DNA of 64,000 bases, taken from contig JBFINP010000007.1 of NCBI GenBank assembly GCA_041611095.1, positions 1 to 64,000 of the forward strand, in the 5' to 3' direction. The position numbers were made by a program, and so were the translations under genes. The first letter of the stretch is position 1; the number at the start of each line of letters is the position of its first letter. Below the pieces are notes generated by a model, which was given only the letters and a program-made list of their open reading frames with translations, did not search any database and had not been told where the DNA came from. This DNA comes from UBA6912 sp041611095. GTDB lineage: Bacteria > Actinomycetota > Acidimicrobiia > Spongiisociales > UBA5794. Below are positions 23,494 to 32,051 of the stretch, piece after piece.

Positions 23494-24807
23494 ATGGCGG
23501 ACCGACTCTTCGGCACGGACGGCATCCGCGGCGTCGCCAACGAGGAACTCACGCCGCAGCTCGCCTTCGACCTCGCCCGCGCCACCGGTGAGGAGCTCGA
23601 GGGATACGTTCTCATCGGGCGAGACACGCGCCGGTCGGGACCCATGCTCTCGGCGGCACTCCAGGCCGGCTTCAACGCCGTGGGAATGGACACCGTAGAC
23701 CTCGGGGTCATTCCGGTGGGTGGCGTCAGCCGCCTCACCAACGCCTCGGATGCGGCTCTCGGCGTCATGGTCAGCGCATCGCACAACCCGGCCCCGGACA
23801 ACGGCATCAAGCTCATCGCCCACAGCGGCAACAAGCTGCCCGACTCCGTCGAGGATGCGATCGAGGCTCGCTACCGCCGAGGCGCTCCCTACCGGGCGCC
23901 GATCGGTGCCGCGATCGGCATGGCGCGAACGATGGACGACGCCATCGAGCGCTATCTCGATCTCCTCGGCGGCACCTCCACCGGAGATCTCGGCGGTCTC
24001 CCCATCGTCCTCGATTGCGCCAACGGAGCAGCGCACCTCGCAGCACCGGCCCTGTTTCGCAGGCTCGGCGCCGAGGTCGAGGTGAGGGCGGCCGATCCCG
24101 ACGGGCTGAACATCAACGACGGGTGCGGGGCTACCCATCCCGAGGCGCTGGCGCCCTTCGTCGCAGGACGGGTCGGGCTCTGCTTCGACGGCGACGCCGA
24201 CCGTCTGATCGCCATCGATGAGGACGGTGTTCCGGCCAACGGCGACGTGATCATGGCGGTCCTCGCCCGCCATCTCAACGAGACGGGCCGGTTGCCCGGC
24301 GGCGAGATCGTGGCAACCGTGATGTCGAATCTCGGGTTCAAGCAGGCGATGCGCAGCATCGGCCTCGTCGTGCATGAGACCCAGGTCGGCGACCGCTACG
24401 TGCTCGAGGAGATGCTGCGAACCGGGGCGGCGTTGGGTGGTGAGCAGTCGGGTCACATCGTCCTCGAAGATCGCATGAGCGGCGACGGCCTTCGGACGGC
24501 ACTGCGCCTGCTCGAGGTCATGGTGACCACCGGCGCGGAGTTGCGGGAGCTGCGGCGAGTGATGACGGAGTTTCCCCAGGTGCTCCAAAACGTGCTCGTG
24601 GCGGACAAGTCACAGCTCGCCGGCGCCGACCAGGTTTGGTCGGCCGTTGCCGATGCGGAGGCCTCCCTCGGTGAGGATGGGCGCATCCTCGTGCGGGCAT
24701 CGGGCACGGAGCCCCTCGTCCGCGTGATGGTCGAGGCACCGTCCGCTCGCGTCGCCGAGGACCTCGCCAACTCGTTGAGCGCCGTCGTCTCCGCCGCACT
24801 CGCCTGA
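23494..24807 (+). CDS. glmM: Phosphoglucosamine mutase
   Basis: 437 residues; converts glucosamine 6-phosphate to glucosamine 1-phosphate for UDP-GlcNAc and peptidoglycan. MADRLFGTDGIRGVAN start, phosphoserine motif VSASHNPAPDNGIK (about 90-103), metal-binding CFDGDADRLIAI (about 229-240), sugar-binding GGEQSGHIVL and phosphate-binding RASGTEPLVRVMVEA. It precedes glmS, the previous step in the same pathway; the glmS ribozyme lies between them. Confidence 0.97.
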   Translation: MADRLFGTDGIRGVANEELTPQLAFDLARATGEELEGYVLIGRDTRRSGPMLSAALQAGFNAVGMDTVDLGVIPVGGVSRLTNASDAALGVMVSASHNPAPDNGIKLIAHSGNKLPDSVEDAIEARYRRGAPYRAPIGAAIGMARTMDDAIERYLDLLGGTSTGDLGGLPIVLDCANGAAHLAAPALFRRLGAEVEVRAADPDGLNINDGCGATHPEALAPFVAGRVGLCFDGDADRLIAIDEDGVPANGDVIMAVLARHLNETGRLPGGEIVATVMSNLGFKQAMRSIGLVVHETQVGDRYVLEEMLRTGAALGGEQSGHIVLEDRMSGDGLRTALRLLEVMVTTGAELRELRRVMTEFPQVLQNVLVADKSQLAGADQVWSAVADAEASLGEDGRILVRASGTEPLVRVMVEAPSARVAEDLANSLSAVVSAALA

Positions 24808-24903
24808 GTACGGCGGGCTGGGTCATTCGGCCCATGGCACAGCTCCGCACCACGCCTAAGCTGGCCCCGACAATCGATATAGACCGATCGGAGCATGTCT
24901 CCA

Positions 24904-25036
24904 AGCGCCTGTCCTCACCAACTGGTGAGGCTACGAGGAAGAGGGATCATCGAGTAGTCGGCGGGTGCCCTCTCGGCCGCCCACGGTCGTGACGAACGGG
25001 AGAAAGCCCGGGGGTGACCCCGGGAACAAAGCCCGA
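24904..25036 (+). ncRNA. glmS ribozyme (GlcN6P-activated self-cleaving riboswitch)
   Basis: The stretch carries the conserved core of the glmS ribozyme class in order: cleavage site A|GCGCC (A24904/G24905), P1-type hairpin CCTCACC-AACT-GGTGAGG (24913-24930), ACGAGG, the pair AGAGGG/CCCTCT (24940-24945/24968-24973), ATCGAG and TCGGCGGGTGCCCT (24958-24971), P3 CGGCC/GGTCG (24974-24978/24985-24989), P4 CCCGGGG-GTGA-CCCCGGG (25007-25024) enclosed by CGGG/CCCG (24997-25000/25032-25035). In the known class, glucosamine 6-phosphate acts as cofactor and the cleaved mRNA is degraded, giving feedback on glmS. The start codon is 71 bases downstream. A TATAGA -10-like hexamer at 24878 would place the transcript start shortly before the cleavage site. 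Confidence 0.92.
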
Positions 25037-25106
25037 GTCGGCGTGGGAGCGAACCGCACGTTCGCTGTCTGCGCTCCGGTTCCCACCACAGGAGGTTTGC
25101 GCGCGC

Positions 25107-26930
25107 ATGTGCGGAATCATGGGCTACGTTGGCCCGCGGCAGGCGGCCCCCCTCATCCTCGACGGCCTGCGCCGGCTCGAATACCGCGGGTACGACTCCG
25201 CCGGGATCGCCGTCGCCAATGGTGACATCCACGTCCGTAAGGCGGAGGGGAAGATCGCCCGGCTCGGTGAGCTCCTCGACGACGACCCGTTGACCGGAAC
25301 CGTCGGAATCGGGCACACCCGCTGGGCCACCCACGGCAGGCCAAGTGACCTCAACGCCCATCCCCACCGTGATCCGTCCGGGCGGTTCGTCGTGGTCCAC
25401 AACGGGATCATCGAGAACTTCCACGAGCTCCGGGAGCGCCTGAGCGGCGCCGGGCACGCGTTCGAGTCGGAGACCGACACAGAGATCCTCGCCCACCTCG
25501 TCGCCGAGGAATACGAAGGCGACCTCGTGGCGGCGGTGCGCCGAGCGGTGTCGCACGCCGACGGCGCCTACGCCCTCGTGGTCATGGCCGCCGCCGAGCC
25601 CGGACGAATCGTTGCAGTACGGCGGGTGAGCCCGCTCGTGGTGGGCCTCGGCGACGGCGAGACCTTCCTCGCCTCGGACATACCTGCGGTCCTGCAACAC
25701 ACGCGTGACTTCCTCATCGTCGAGGACGGCGAGCTGGTGGTCGTCGATGCCGAGGGGGCAACGATCGAGCGCATCGACGGCGGGACGGTCGACCGCGCCG
25801 TCCTTCACGTCGACTGGGATGCGGAGCAGGCCGAGAAGGGCGGCTACGAGCACTTCATGGCGAAGGAGATCCACGAGCAGCCGGCCGTGGTGACCGAGAC
25901 CGTCGCCGGACGCCTCGACGGAGAGGGCGACGTCTTCCTCGAGGACGTCCACTTCGACGACCAATTCGCCCGCGAAGTGGAACGGCTGTGGATCACCGCG
26001 TGCGGTACGGCCCTCCACGCCGGTCTCGTGGGTCGCGAGATCTTCCAGCGTGTGCTGCGCATCCCGACATCCGTGGAGTACGCCCACGAGATGCGGTACG
26101 CAGACCCACTCGTCGCCGCACCGAGCCTGGCGATCGCGATCAGCCAGTCCGGCGAGACCGCTGATACGCTCGCCGCCGCCCGGCTGGCGCGCGAGCGGGG
26201 CGCACGCCTTCTGGCGCTCACCAACGTCGTCGGTTCGACGCTGAGCCGGGAAGCGGATGACGTCCTGTACACGCGGGCGGGGCCGGAGATCTCTGTGGCC
26301 TCCACGAAGGCCTACCTGGCGATGCTCATCGGTCAGTACCTCCTCGCCCTTCGCATCGGAAGGGTGCGGGGCGTCGTCGACGCCGACCTCGCCCAGCGGG
26401 TCGCTCATGGGCTCCACCTGCTTCCGGGCCAGCTCGAGGCGGTCCTCGAGGCCGAGAATCGGGCCGCCAAGGCCGCGCAACGGATCGCAGAGGCGCAGGA
26501 CGTCTACTTCATCGGGCGTGGTCTCGACTATGCCGTGGCGATGGAGGGCTCGCTGAAGCTCAAGGAGATCAGCTATTTGCACTCCGAGGCGATGCCCGCC
26601 GGCGAGCTCAAGCACGGCACGCTGGCCCTCGTCACCGAGGGGACGCCCGTCATCGTCGTGCTGACCCAGGGCAGGGTGTACGACAAGACGATGTCTGCGG
26701 TCCAAGAGGTCAAGGCGAGGGGAGCGACGGTCCTTGCCGTGGCGTACGACGACGATGAAACGATCTCCCGCTTCGCCGATGAGGTGTTGCGAATCCCGAG
26801 GACGGACGATCTGCTCAGCCCTGCGGCGGCTATCGTGCCCCTCCAGCTGCTGGCCTATCACGTGGCCAGGCTTCGGGGACACGACATCGACCAGCCCCGG
26901 AACCTCGCCAAGTCGGTGACCGTGGAGTGA
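25107..26930 (+). CDS. glmS: Glutamine-fructose-6-phosphate aminotransferase (isomerizing)
   Basis: 607 residues; makes glucosamine 6-phosphate from fructose 6-phosphate and glutamine. Begins MCGIMGYVGPRQAAPLILDG with the catalytic Cys after the initiator Met; GHTRWATHGRPSDLNAHPH and HNGIIENF belong to the glutaminase domain. SIS domains follow (ITACGTALHAGLVGREIF, AISQSGETADTLAA, and YFIGRGLDYAVAMEGSLKLKEISYLHSEA), ending PRNLAKSVTVE as in the family. GGAGG at 25091 precedes the ATG, and the longer frame upstream runs back into the ribozyme so is not coding. Confidence 0.97.
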   Translation: MCGIMGYVGPRQAAPLILDGLRRLEYRGYDSAGIAVANGDIHVRKAEGKIARLGELLDDDPLTGTVGIGHTRWATHGRPSDLNAHPHRDPSGRFVVVHNGIIENFHELRERLSGAGHAFESETDTEILAHLVAEEYEGDLVAAVRRAVSHADGAYALVVMAAAEPGRIVAVRRVSPLVVGLGDGETFLASDIPAVLQHTRDFLIVEDGELVVVDAEGATIERIDGGTVDRAVLHVDWDAEQAEKGGYEHFMAKEIHEQPAVVTETVAGRLDGEGDVFLEDVHFDDQFAREVERLWITACGTALHAGLVGREIFQRVLRIPTSVEYAHEMRYADPLVAAPSLAIAISQSGETADTLAAARLARERGARLLALTNVVGSTLSREADDVLYTRAGPEISVASTKAYLAMLIGQYLLALRIGRVRGVVDADLAQRVAHGLHLLPGQLEAVLEAENRAAKAAQRIAEAQDVYFIGRGLDYAVAMEGSLKLKEISYLHSEAMPAGELKHGTLALVTEGTPVIVVLTQGRVYDKTMSAVQEVKARGATVLAVAYDDDETISRFADEVLRIPRTDDLLSPAAAIVPLQLLAYHVARLRGHDIDQPRNLAKSVTVE

Positions 26931-26963
26931 GCCGGACCGTCGAGCCCGACACCTGGGATCGGG

Positions 26964-27000
26964 CCGGGGAGCCGCTGGTGCGAAGCGGGTGGCTCCCCGG
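26964..27000 (+). terminator. Hairpin after glmS
   Basis: CCGGGGAGCC (26964-26973) is a perfect inverted match to GGCTCCCCGG (26991-27000) with a 17-base loop, 34 bases after the glmS stop. There is no T-run, so termination may need a factor; the position fits the end of the glmM-glmS unit. Confidence 0.5.
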
Positions 27001-27036
27001 TGGGAGCTGGAGAGCCGAGATACGCAGTTGACCGCC

Positions 27037-27050
27037 TGTAAACGGTTACA
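27037..27050 (+). promoter_or_regulatory. Operator-like palindrome upstream of the UspA-like gene
   Basis: TGTAA-ACGG-TTACA is an exact 5-4-5 inverted repeat in the otherwise GC-rich 216-base gap 26931-27146. TTGACC at 27028 is -35-like but the distance to TACACT (27047) is only 13 bases, so no standard promoter is claimed. A second inverted pair, CGGGCCCTCG with CGAGGACCCG, lies at about 27066-27095. Confidence 0.35.
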
Positions 27051-27146
27051 CTGGCGTTCACGCAATCGGGCCCTCGATCAGGAACCGAGGACCCGAACAC
27101 CGGCGTCTCATCCGAGATGTCATTCTCTGCCCATCAAGGAGTCGAC

Positions 27147-27578
27147 ATGACTCATCCGAATCACACACTCGTCGTACTCGATCCGTCATCCAACTGGGGT
27201 GAGGTTGCGCTCGACGATGCCATGAGCTCCGGCGACGACGCCGTCGTCACGCTGTTCACCGTGCTGAGCGGCCCGGCGGCCTTCGCTCTCGCCGAGTACG
27301 CGGCCGATGCCGGCGTTTCCATCGGCGAAGCCGGCGACGTCTACCTCGAGCAGGTGGGAGAGCGAGTCGCGTCTCGCGGCACCACCGTCGCCGGCGAGAT
27401 CACCGCCGACGGCGACGTCGCCGCAGCGATCGCGACGGCCGCCACCGAGGCGGGAGCCGCTTTGGTCGCCATCCCCGCCGGCAACCGGATCGTCGACGAG
27501 CACCACCTCGGCGAGGTCCTGGCAGCGGCCGGCATTGCGCTGCGGATCGTCCCCGTCGGAAGCATGTCCGCCGCCTGA
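27147..27578 (+). CDS. UspA-like small protein
   Basis: 143 residues starting 5 bases after AAGGAG. The layout resembles a universal stress protein fold: a first strand TLVVLDPSSNWGEVALDDA, alternating helices and strands, and a late AALVAIPAGN segment. The C-terminal ATP-binding G-2x-G-9x-G(S/T) motif is not present, so it would be a non-nucleotide-binding member or a different Rossmann-like protein. Isolated between glmS and mug; an ATG at 27117 is an unlikely start without a ribosome-binding site. Confidence 0.6.
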   Translation: MTHPNHTLVVLDPSSNWGEVALDDAMSSGDDAVVTLFTVLSGPAAFALAEYAADAGVSIGEAGDVYLEQVGERVASRGTTVAGEITADGDVAAAIATAATEAGAALVAIPAGNRIVDEHHLGEVLAAAGIALRIVPVGSMSAA

Positions 27579-27587
27579 CGGAGCCGA

Positions 27588-28151
27588 GTGGGCTTCACAC
27601 GCCAAGAGCTGGAGTCGTTTCGGGACGCCTCGGTGCCCGACCTCGTCGGGCCCGGGGTGCGCCTGCTCTTCGTCGGCATCAATCCCGGGCTGTGGACTGC
27701 GGCGACGCAGACGCACTTCGCACACCCCGGCAACCGCTTCTACCCGGCACTCGAGCGCGCCGGGATCATCGAGCGCACCATCGACCGCAAGGGCGGCTTC
27801 ACCGACGAGGACCGGCGGCACCTGATCGCCCGCGGCGTCGGCATCACCAATCTCGTCAACCGGGCGACGGTACGCGCCGGGGAGTTGAGCCGCACCGAGC
27901 TGCGCGACGGTGCCGACCGGCTGCGCCGCTTCGTGGCGATGGCCCGCCCCGCGGTCGTGGCGATTGCCGGGATCACCGCCTATCGCACGGCCTTCGGGCT
28001 ACCCAAGGCGAAGAGCGGCCCGCAGCCGGACGGCATCGCAGGAGCGGAGCTGTGGGTCGTGCCGAATCCGAGCGGTCTCAACGCCCACGAGACGATCGAG
28101 ACCCTCGCCGACTGGTACCGCAGAGTGGGGGAGCGAGCCGGCGTCGTTTGA
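27588..28151 (+). CDS. mug: G/U mismatch-specific DNA glycosylase
   Basis: 187 residues from a GTG. Mug/TDG family: removes uracil (and ethenocytosine) opposite guanine. LLFVGINPGLWTAATQTHFAHPGNRF carries the catalytic-Asn motif GINPG, and WVVPNPSGLNAHETI is the second signature (NPSGLN). A second uracil glycosylase, of family 4, is encoded at 32048. Confidence 0.93.
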   Translation: MGFTRQELESFRDASVPDLVGPGVRLLFVGINPGLWTAATQTHFAHPGNRFYPALERAGIIERTIDRKGGFTDEDRRHLIARGVGITNLVNRATVRAGELSRTELRDGADRLRRFVAMARPAVVAIAGITAYRTAFGLPKAKSGPQPDGIAGAELWVVPNPSGLNAHETIETLADWYRRVGERAGVV

Positions 28152-28201
28152 CAGCCGTGGTCCGTGGAGCCGATCGGTGCCGTCGGGCTACTGTCCGTGC
28201 C

Positions 28202-28579
28202 GTGGAGATCATCGGGCTCGGTGTCGACCTCGCAGAGATCGACCGCGTACGCCATCTGCTTCGCAACTACGGCGATCGCTTCAAGGACCGCTGCTTCACG
28301 GACCACGAATGGGCCTATGCCCACCGCTACGTCGATCCCTCCGCCCGCCTCGCCGCCAGATTCGCCGGCAAGGAGGCGGTGATGAAGAGCTTGGGTGCCG
28401 GCTGGCGCCGCATCCACTGGAAGGACGTGGAGATCACGGGTGGAGGAGCTCCGCAAGTCAACCTCTCCGGAACGGCGCAGCGCCGGGCCGACATGATCGG
28501 GGTGACCAAGGTGCTCGTGACCATCACCCACACCGGCGACCGCGCGCTCGTCTTTGCCATGTCGCTCGGGGACGGGTGA
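28202..28579 (+). CDS. acpS: Holo-[acyl-carrier-protein] synthase
   Basis: 125 residues from a GTG. Transfers 4'-phosphopantetheine from CoA to ACP. VEIIGLGVDLAEIDRV gives the metal-binding Asp, and ARFAGKEAVMKSLG gives the Glu and Lys of the active site; ITHTGDRALVFAMS is the C-terminal motif. acpS followed by nnr and alr is a common order in actinobacteria. Confidence 0.95.
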   Translation: MEIIGLGVDLAEIDRVRHLLRNYGDRFKDRCFTDHEWAYAHRYVDPSARLAARFAGKEAVMKSLGAGWRRIHWKDVEITGGGAPQVNLSGTAQRRADMIGVTKVLVTITHTGDRALVFAMSLGDG

Positions 28580-28630
28580 GGTGGCGGGCGGCTCGGTAGC
28601 ATCCGGCGCCATGGCGACCGCACACCCCCT

Positions 28631-30046
28631 ATGAGACCCGTCATCAGCCCCGCAGAGCTCTCCCGGCTCGATGCCGAGGCCGCCGACCGCATCGACGACC
28701 TCATGGATCGGGCCGGGTACGGCGTGGCGCTCGCCGCCGTCGAGATGGGCGCCGCCTACGGCAAGCGAGTGCTCGTGCTCGCCGGCAAGGGCAACAACGG
28801 AGGCGACGGCTTCGTGGCGGCTCGGTATCTGAGACGGCGCGGGATCACGGTCGGTGTCCTCGCCCTCGGTGCACCGGCGGCGGGAAGCGCCGCCGAGCGG
28901 GCGTGGCGAGCAGCAGAGGCCGAGGGCATCACGATCGCGTCGTGGTCATCCGAGCCCCAACCGGCAGACCTGATCATCGATGCGCTGTTCGGCGCCGGCT
29001 TCTCGGGGACCATCCCACCGGAGGTCGAGCCGTGGCTGAGCCACCCGGCGCCGGTGCTCGCCGTCGATCTCCCCACCGGTCTCGACGGGACGACCGGCCA
29101 CGTCGCCGGATCGGCGTTCCGTGCCATGCGGACGGTCACCTTCCACGCGCTCAAGCCGGGACACGTCCTCGGCCATGGACCGGACCTCTGTGGTCGGATC
29201 ACGGTCGTCGACATCGGCCTGGAGGGTGGAACCCCGGAGTTCTTCGTCTGCGAGGCCCCCGATGCGCCGCGCCCCCGGCGGGAACGCACCGCACACAAGT
29301 GGTCCGCAGGCTCGGTGGTCGTGGTCGGCGGCTCGCCTGGCATGACCGGAGCACCGCTCCTGACGGCGGAGGCGGCGCTGCGCGCCGGCGCAGGTGCGGT
29401 GACCCTCATGTGTCCCGCCAAGTTGCAGCCGATCTACGCGGCGCAGTCGCCCGGCTTGCTCACCAGGGGTATCGGGACCGAGTCGCGGTTCTCGGCCACC
29501 AACGTCGACGAGGTGCTCGGCGCCGCCGGCCGGTTCGACGTGATGGTCGTCGGGCCCGGCCTCGGCACCGATGTCGGCGGCTTCGCCACGCAGCTCGTTC
29601 TGCGATGGCCCGGCAAGTTGCTGGTGGATGCGGACGGGCTCAACGATCTCCAGGATCTCGGCGCGGTCACCGCACGCCAGTCGCCGGCGATCCTCACGCC
29701 CCACGCCGGTGAGTTCGGGCGGCTCACCGGCGACGTCCCTGGCTACCCGGCCGCGGTGACGGCTGCGGAGAAGACCCGCAAGATCATGCTGCTCAAGGGC
29801 AATCCGACGTTCGTGATCGGCAAGCAGCGATGGGTGGTCACGACCGGAGGTCCGGAGCTCGCCACCATCGGCACCGGGGATGTGCTCGGCGGGTTCATCG
29901 CCGCCCTATGGGCACGCGGACTCGAAGCCGAGGTCGCCGCGCGATCCGGGGCCTACTGGCACGGTGTCGCCGGCGCCGACATCGCTCGCAGCGGCACCGT
30001 GACGGCGGCTCGTCTCGTTGGGGCGGTCGGGAGGTACGCCTGGTGA
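28631..30046 (+). CDS. nnr: Bifunctional NAD(P)HX epimerase / ADP-dependent NAD(P)HX dehydratase
   Basis: 471 residues; repairs hydrated NAD(P)H. N-terminal YjeF_N epimerase domain (to about 205) with LVLAGKGNNGGDGFVAARYL and VLAVDLPTGLDGTTG; C-terminal ribokinase-like dehydratase with VVVGGSPGMTGAP, LTPHAGEFGRLTG and IGTGDVLGGFIAALWARG. The GTG of alr overlaps its TGA, the first of a chain of overlaps running to tsaD. Confidence 0.96.
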   Translation: MRPVISPAELSRLDAEAADRIDDLMDRAGYGVALAAVEMGAAYGKRVLVLAGKGNNGGDGFVAARYLRRRGITVGVLALGAPAAGSAAERAWRAAEAEGITIASWSSEPQPADLIIDALFGAGFSGTIPPEVEPWLSHPAPVLAVDLPTGLDGTTGHVAGSAFRAMRTVTFHALKPGHVLGHGPDLCGRITVVDIGLEGGTPEFFVCEAPDAPRPRRERTAHKWSAGSVVVVGGSPGMTGAPLLTAEAALRAGAGAVTLMCPAKLQPIYAAQSPGLLTRGIGTESRFSATNVDEVLGAAGRFDVMVVGPGLGTDVGGFATQLVLRWPGKLLVDADGLNDLQDLGAVTARQSPAILTPHAGEFGRLTGDVPGYPAAVTAAEKTRKIMLLKGNPTFVIGKQRWVVTTGGPELATIGTGDVLGGFIAALWARGLEAEVAARSGAYWHGVAGADIARSGTVTAARLVGAVGRYAW

Positions 30047-31152
30047 GACCCACATGGGTCGAAGTTGATCTCGACGCGATCCGGCACAACGTTGCAGCCA
30101 TCCGCTCAACGATCGGCCCGGTGCGACTCTGCGCCGTCGTCAAGGCCGACGGTTACGGCCACGGCGACGTCCCGATCGCCGAGACCGTGCTCGACGCGGG
30201 TGCAGATCAGCTGGCGGTGGCGCTCGTCGAAGAGGGCATCAGGCTGCGGGACGCCGGGATTCGTGCCCCCATCCTCGTTCTCTCGGAGCCGCCGGTCGGG
30301 GACGTGGATGCGCTGGTGCGGTGGCGGCTCACCCCGACCGTGTACACCGCCCGCCTACTCGACCGCCTGTCCGAGCTGGCCGCTGCCGACCCCGTTGCGG
30401 TCCATGTCAAGGTGGACACGGGGATGCATCGAGTCGGCGCCGATCTCGACGACGCCGTGGCGCTGGCCACCCGGATCCACACCGACCCAACTCTTGAACT
30501 GGGCGGCATGTGGACCCACTTTGCGGTCGCCGATGAAGACCCGGAGTTCACGGCGATCCAGATCCAACGATTCGAAGGGGTGCTCGAGCGGCTGCGGGCC
30601 GCCGGTATCGAGTCCGGTGTCCGCCATGCCGGCAACACCGCCGGTGCTCTGGCGTTTCCGGAGGCCCGCTACGACATGGTCCGTGTGGGACTCGGCCTGT
30701 ATGGCATGCACCCTGCGCCCGGCATCGGCGCCGACGTGGATCTGCATCCGGCGATGCGAGTCGTGTCGCACGTCGCCCATCTTCGATCGCACCCAGCCGG
30801 CACTCGCCCCTCCTACGGACGGCGACGCCCTCTGCCGGAAGCAGGCTTCGTGGCGACCATACCCGTCGGCTACGCCGATGGCGTGGCGAGGCGGCTGTCC
30901 GCAGTGGGTGGCGAAGTACTGATCGGGGGTGAGCGCTACCCATTCGCCGGAACGGTCACGATGGACCAGGTGGTGGTCGACGTCGGCGCCGCCGACATCA
31001 CCTTGGGCGACGAGGTCGTCCTTTTGGGAAGGCAAGCCGGCGGGGCCGTGCCTGCCGAGGAGTGGGCCGAGCGGCTCGACACGATCAACTACGAGATCGT
31101 CTGCCGTTTCGGGGCGAGGATGCCCCGCCGCTACCTAGGGGTGGTCGCATGA
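30043..31152 (+). CDS. alr: Alanine racemase
   Basis: 369 residues; interconverts L- and D-alanine for peptidoglycan. PLP lysine in LCAVVKADGYGHGDVPIA (Lys about residue 34), phosphate-binding RVGLGLYG, and the second catalytic base Tyr in PSYGRRRPL ahead of FVATIPVGYADG. The GTG start overlaps the nnr stop; the frame further upstream is inside nnr. Ends in an ATGA overlap with the peptidase gene. Confidence 0.96.
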   Translation: MRPTWVEVDLDAIRHNVAAIRSTIGPVRLCAVVKADGYGHGDVPIAETVLDAGADQLAVALVEEGIRLRDAGIRAPILVLSEPPVGDVDALVRWRLTPTVYTARLLDRLSELAAADPVAVHVKVDTGMHRVGADLDDAVALATRIHTDPTLELGGMWTHFAVADEDPEFTAIQIQRFEGVLERLRAAGIESGVRHAGNTAGALAFPEARYDMVRVGLGLYGMHPAPGIGADVDLHPAMRVVSHVAHLRSHPAGTRPSYGRRRPLPEAGFVATIPVGYADGVARRLSAVGGEVLIGGERYPFAGTVTMDQVVVDVGAADITLGDEVVLLGRQAGGAVPAEEWAERLDTINYEIVCRFGARMPRRYLGVVA

Positions 31153-32051
31153 TCGCGGGCGGCACCCTCACCTCGATCCCCGGGATCGAGGTCGGGCACT
31201 GGTCACACGAGGAAGCCCGCACGGGAGTCACCGTCACCACCTTCCCCGAGCCCAATGTCGCCGCCGTCGAGGTCCGCGGCGGAGCACCGGGCACGCGAGA
31301 GACCGCCCTGCTAGGCCCGGCGATGCGGATCCAGATGATCCAGGCGATCGTCCTCTCCGGGGGTTCCGCCTTCGGCCTTGCGGCCGCCGACGGAGTGGTC
31401 GCTCGACTCGAGGGCGATGGCCGCGGCCACGTGACGTCCGTAGCCCGGGTTCCGATCGTCCCGGCCGCGATCCTCTACGACCTGGGTGTCGGGGACGCGT
31501 CGGTCCGACCCGGACCGTCCGAGGGCGCCGCGGCCTACGACGCCCGAAGCGCCGATCCCGTGCCGAGTGGGGCCGTGGGAGCCGGGACCGGAGCCAGCGT
31601 CGGCGTCTGGCGCGGCTTCGACCATGCGAAGCGAGGGGGCCTGGGCTCGACGGCGGTCTCCGCCGGAGCTGCGACTGTTGGGGCCCTCGTCGTCGTGAAC
31701 GCCGCCGGCGACGCCTTCACACTCGAGGGTGAGCCCCTCACCGGTGGACCGCCCGTGCCCGGTCCACCCGGGATCCCCCTCACCGCTGTCGAGCAGACCA
31801 CGCTCGTCGTCCTCGCCACCGATGCTGCGCTCACCAGGCCCGAGCTCATGCGGATCATCGTCAGAGCCCACGACGCGATAGGCGTCTGCATTCGCCCGGC
31901 CCACACCGGCTACGACGGGGACATCGTGTTCGCGGTCTCCTGCGGCGAGGTTGCGGGAATCTCGGTCGAGGACCTCGGCGAGGCTGCCTTCGCGGCGACG
32001 GGTCGAGCCATCGAGCTGGGCGTGAGAATGAGTGCTGAGGCTGCTGCATGA
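31149..32051 (+). CDS. P1-family (DmpA-like, S58) aminopeptidase
   Basis: 300 residues. L-aminopeptidase/D-esterase family, self-cleaving N-terminal-nucleophile enzymes. TLTSIPGIEVGHWSHEEART is the usual start; the segment KRGGLGSTAVSAGA contains the G-(S/T) processing site where the nucleophile is exposed, and VLSGGSAFGLAAADGVV is another conserved block. Sits between alr and the UDG gene in the overlapping operon. Physiological substrate unknown; D-amino-acid peptides would suit the alr neighbour but this is speculation. Confidence 0.88.
   Translation: MIAGGTLTSIPGIEVGHWSHEEARTGVTVTTFPEPNVAAVEVRGGAPGTRETALLGPAMRIQMIQAIVLSGGSAFGLAAADGVVARLEGDGRGHVTSVARVPIVPAAILYDLGVGDASVRPGPSEGAAAYDARSADPVPSGAVGAGTGASVGVWRGFDHAKRGGLGSTAVSAGAATVGALVVVNAAGDAFTLEGEPLTGGPPVPGPPGIPLTAVEQTTLVVLATDAALTRPELMRIIVRAHDAIGVCIRPAHTGYDGDIVFAVSCGEVAGISVEDLGEAAFAATGRAIELGVRMSAEAAA

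Noticed and set aside
25014..25106. Upstream start for glmS at 25014
   Set aside because: The extension translates the ribozyme P4 region; GlmS requires Cys directly after the initiator Met, which the ATG at 25107 provides.
27117..27146. ATG at 27117 as start of the UspA-like gene
   Set aside because: No ribosome-binding site; AAGGAG lies properly spaced before the ATG at 27147.
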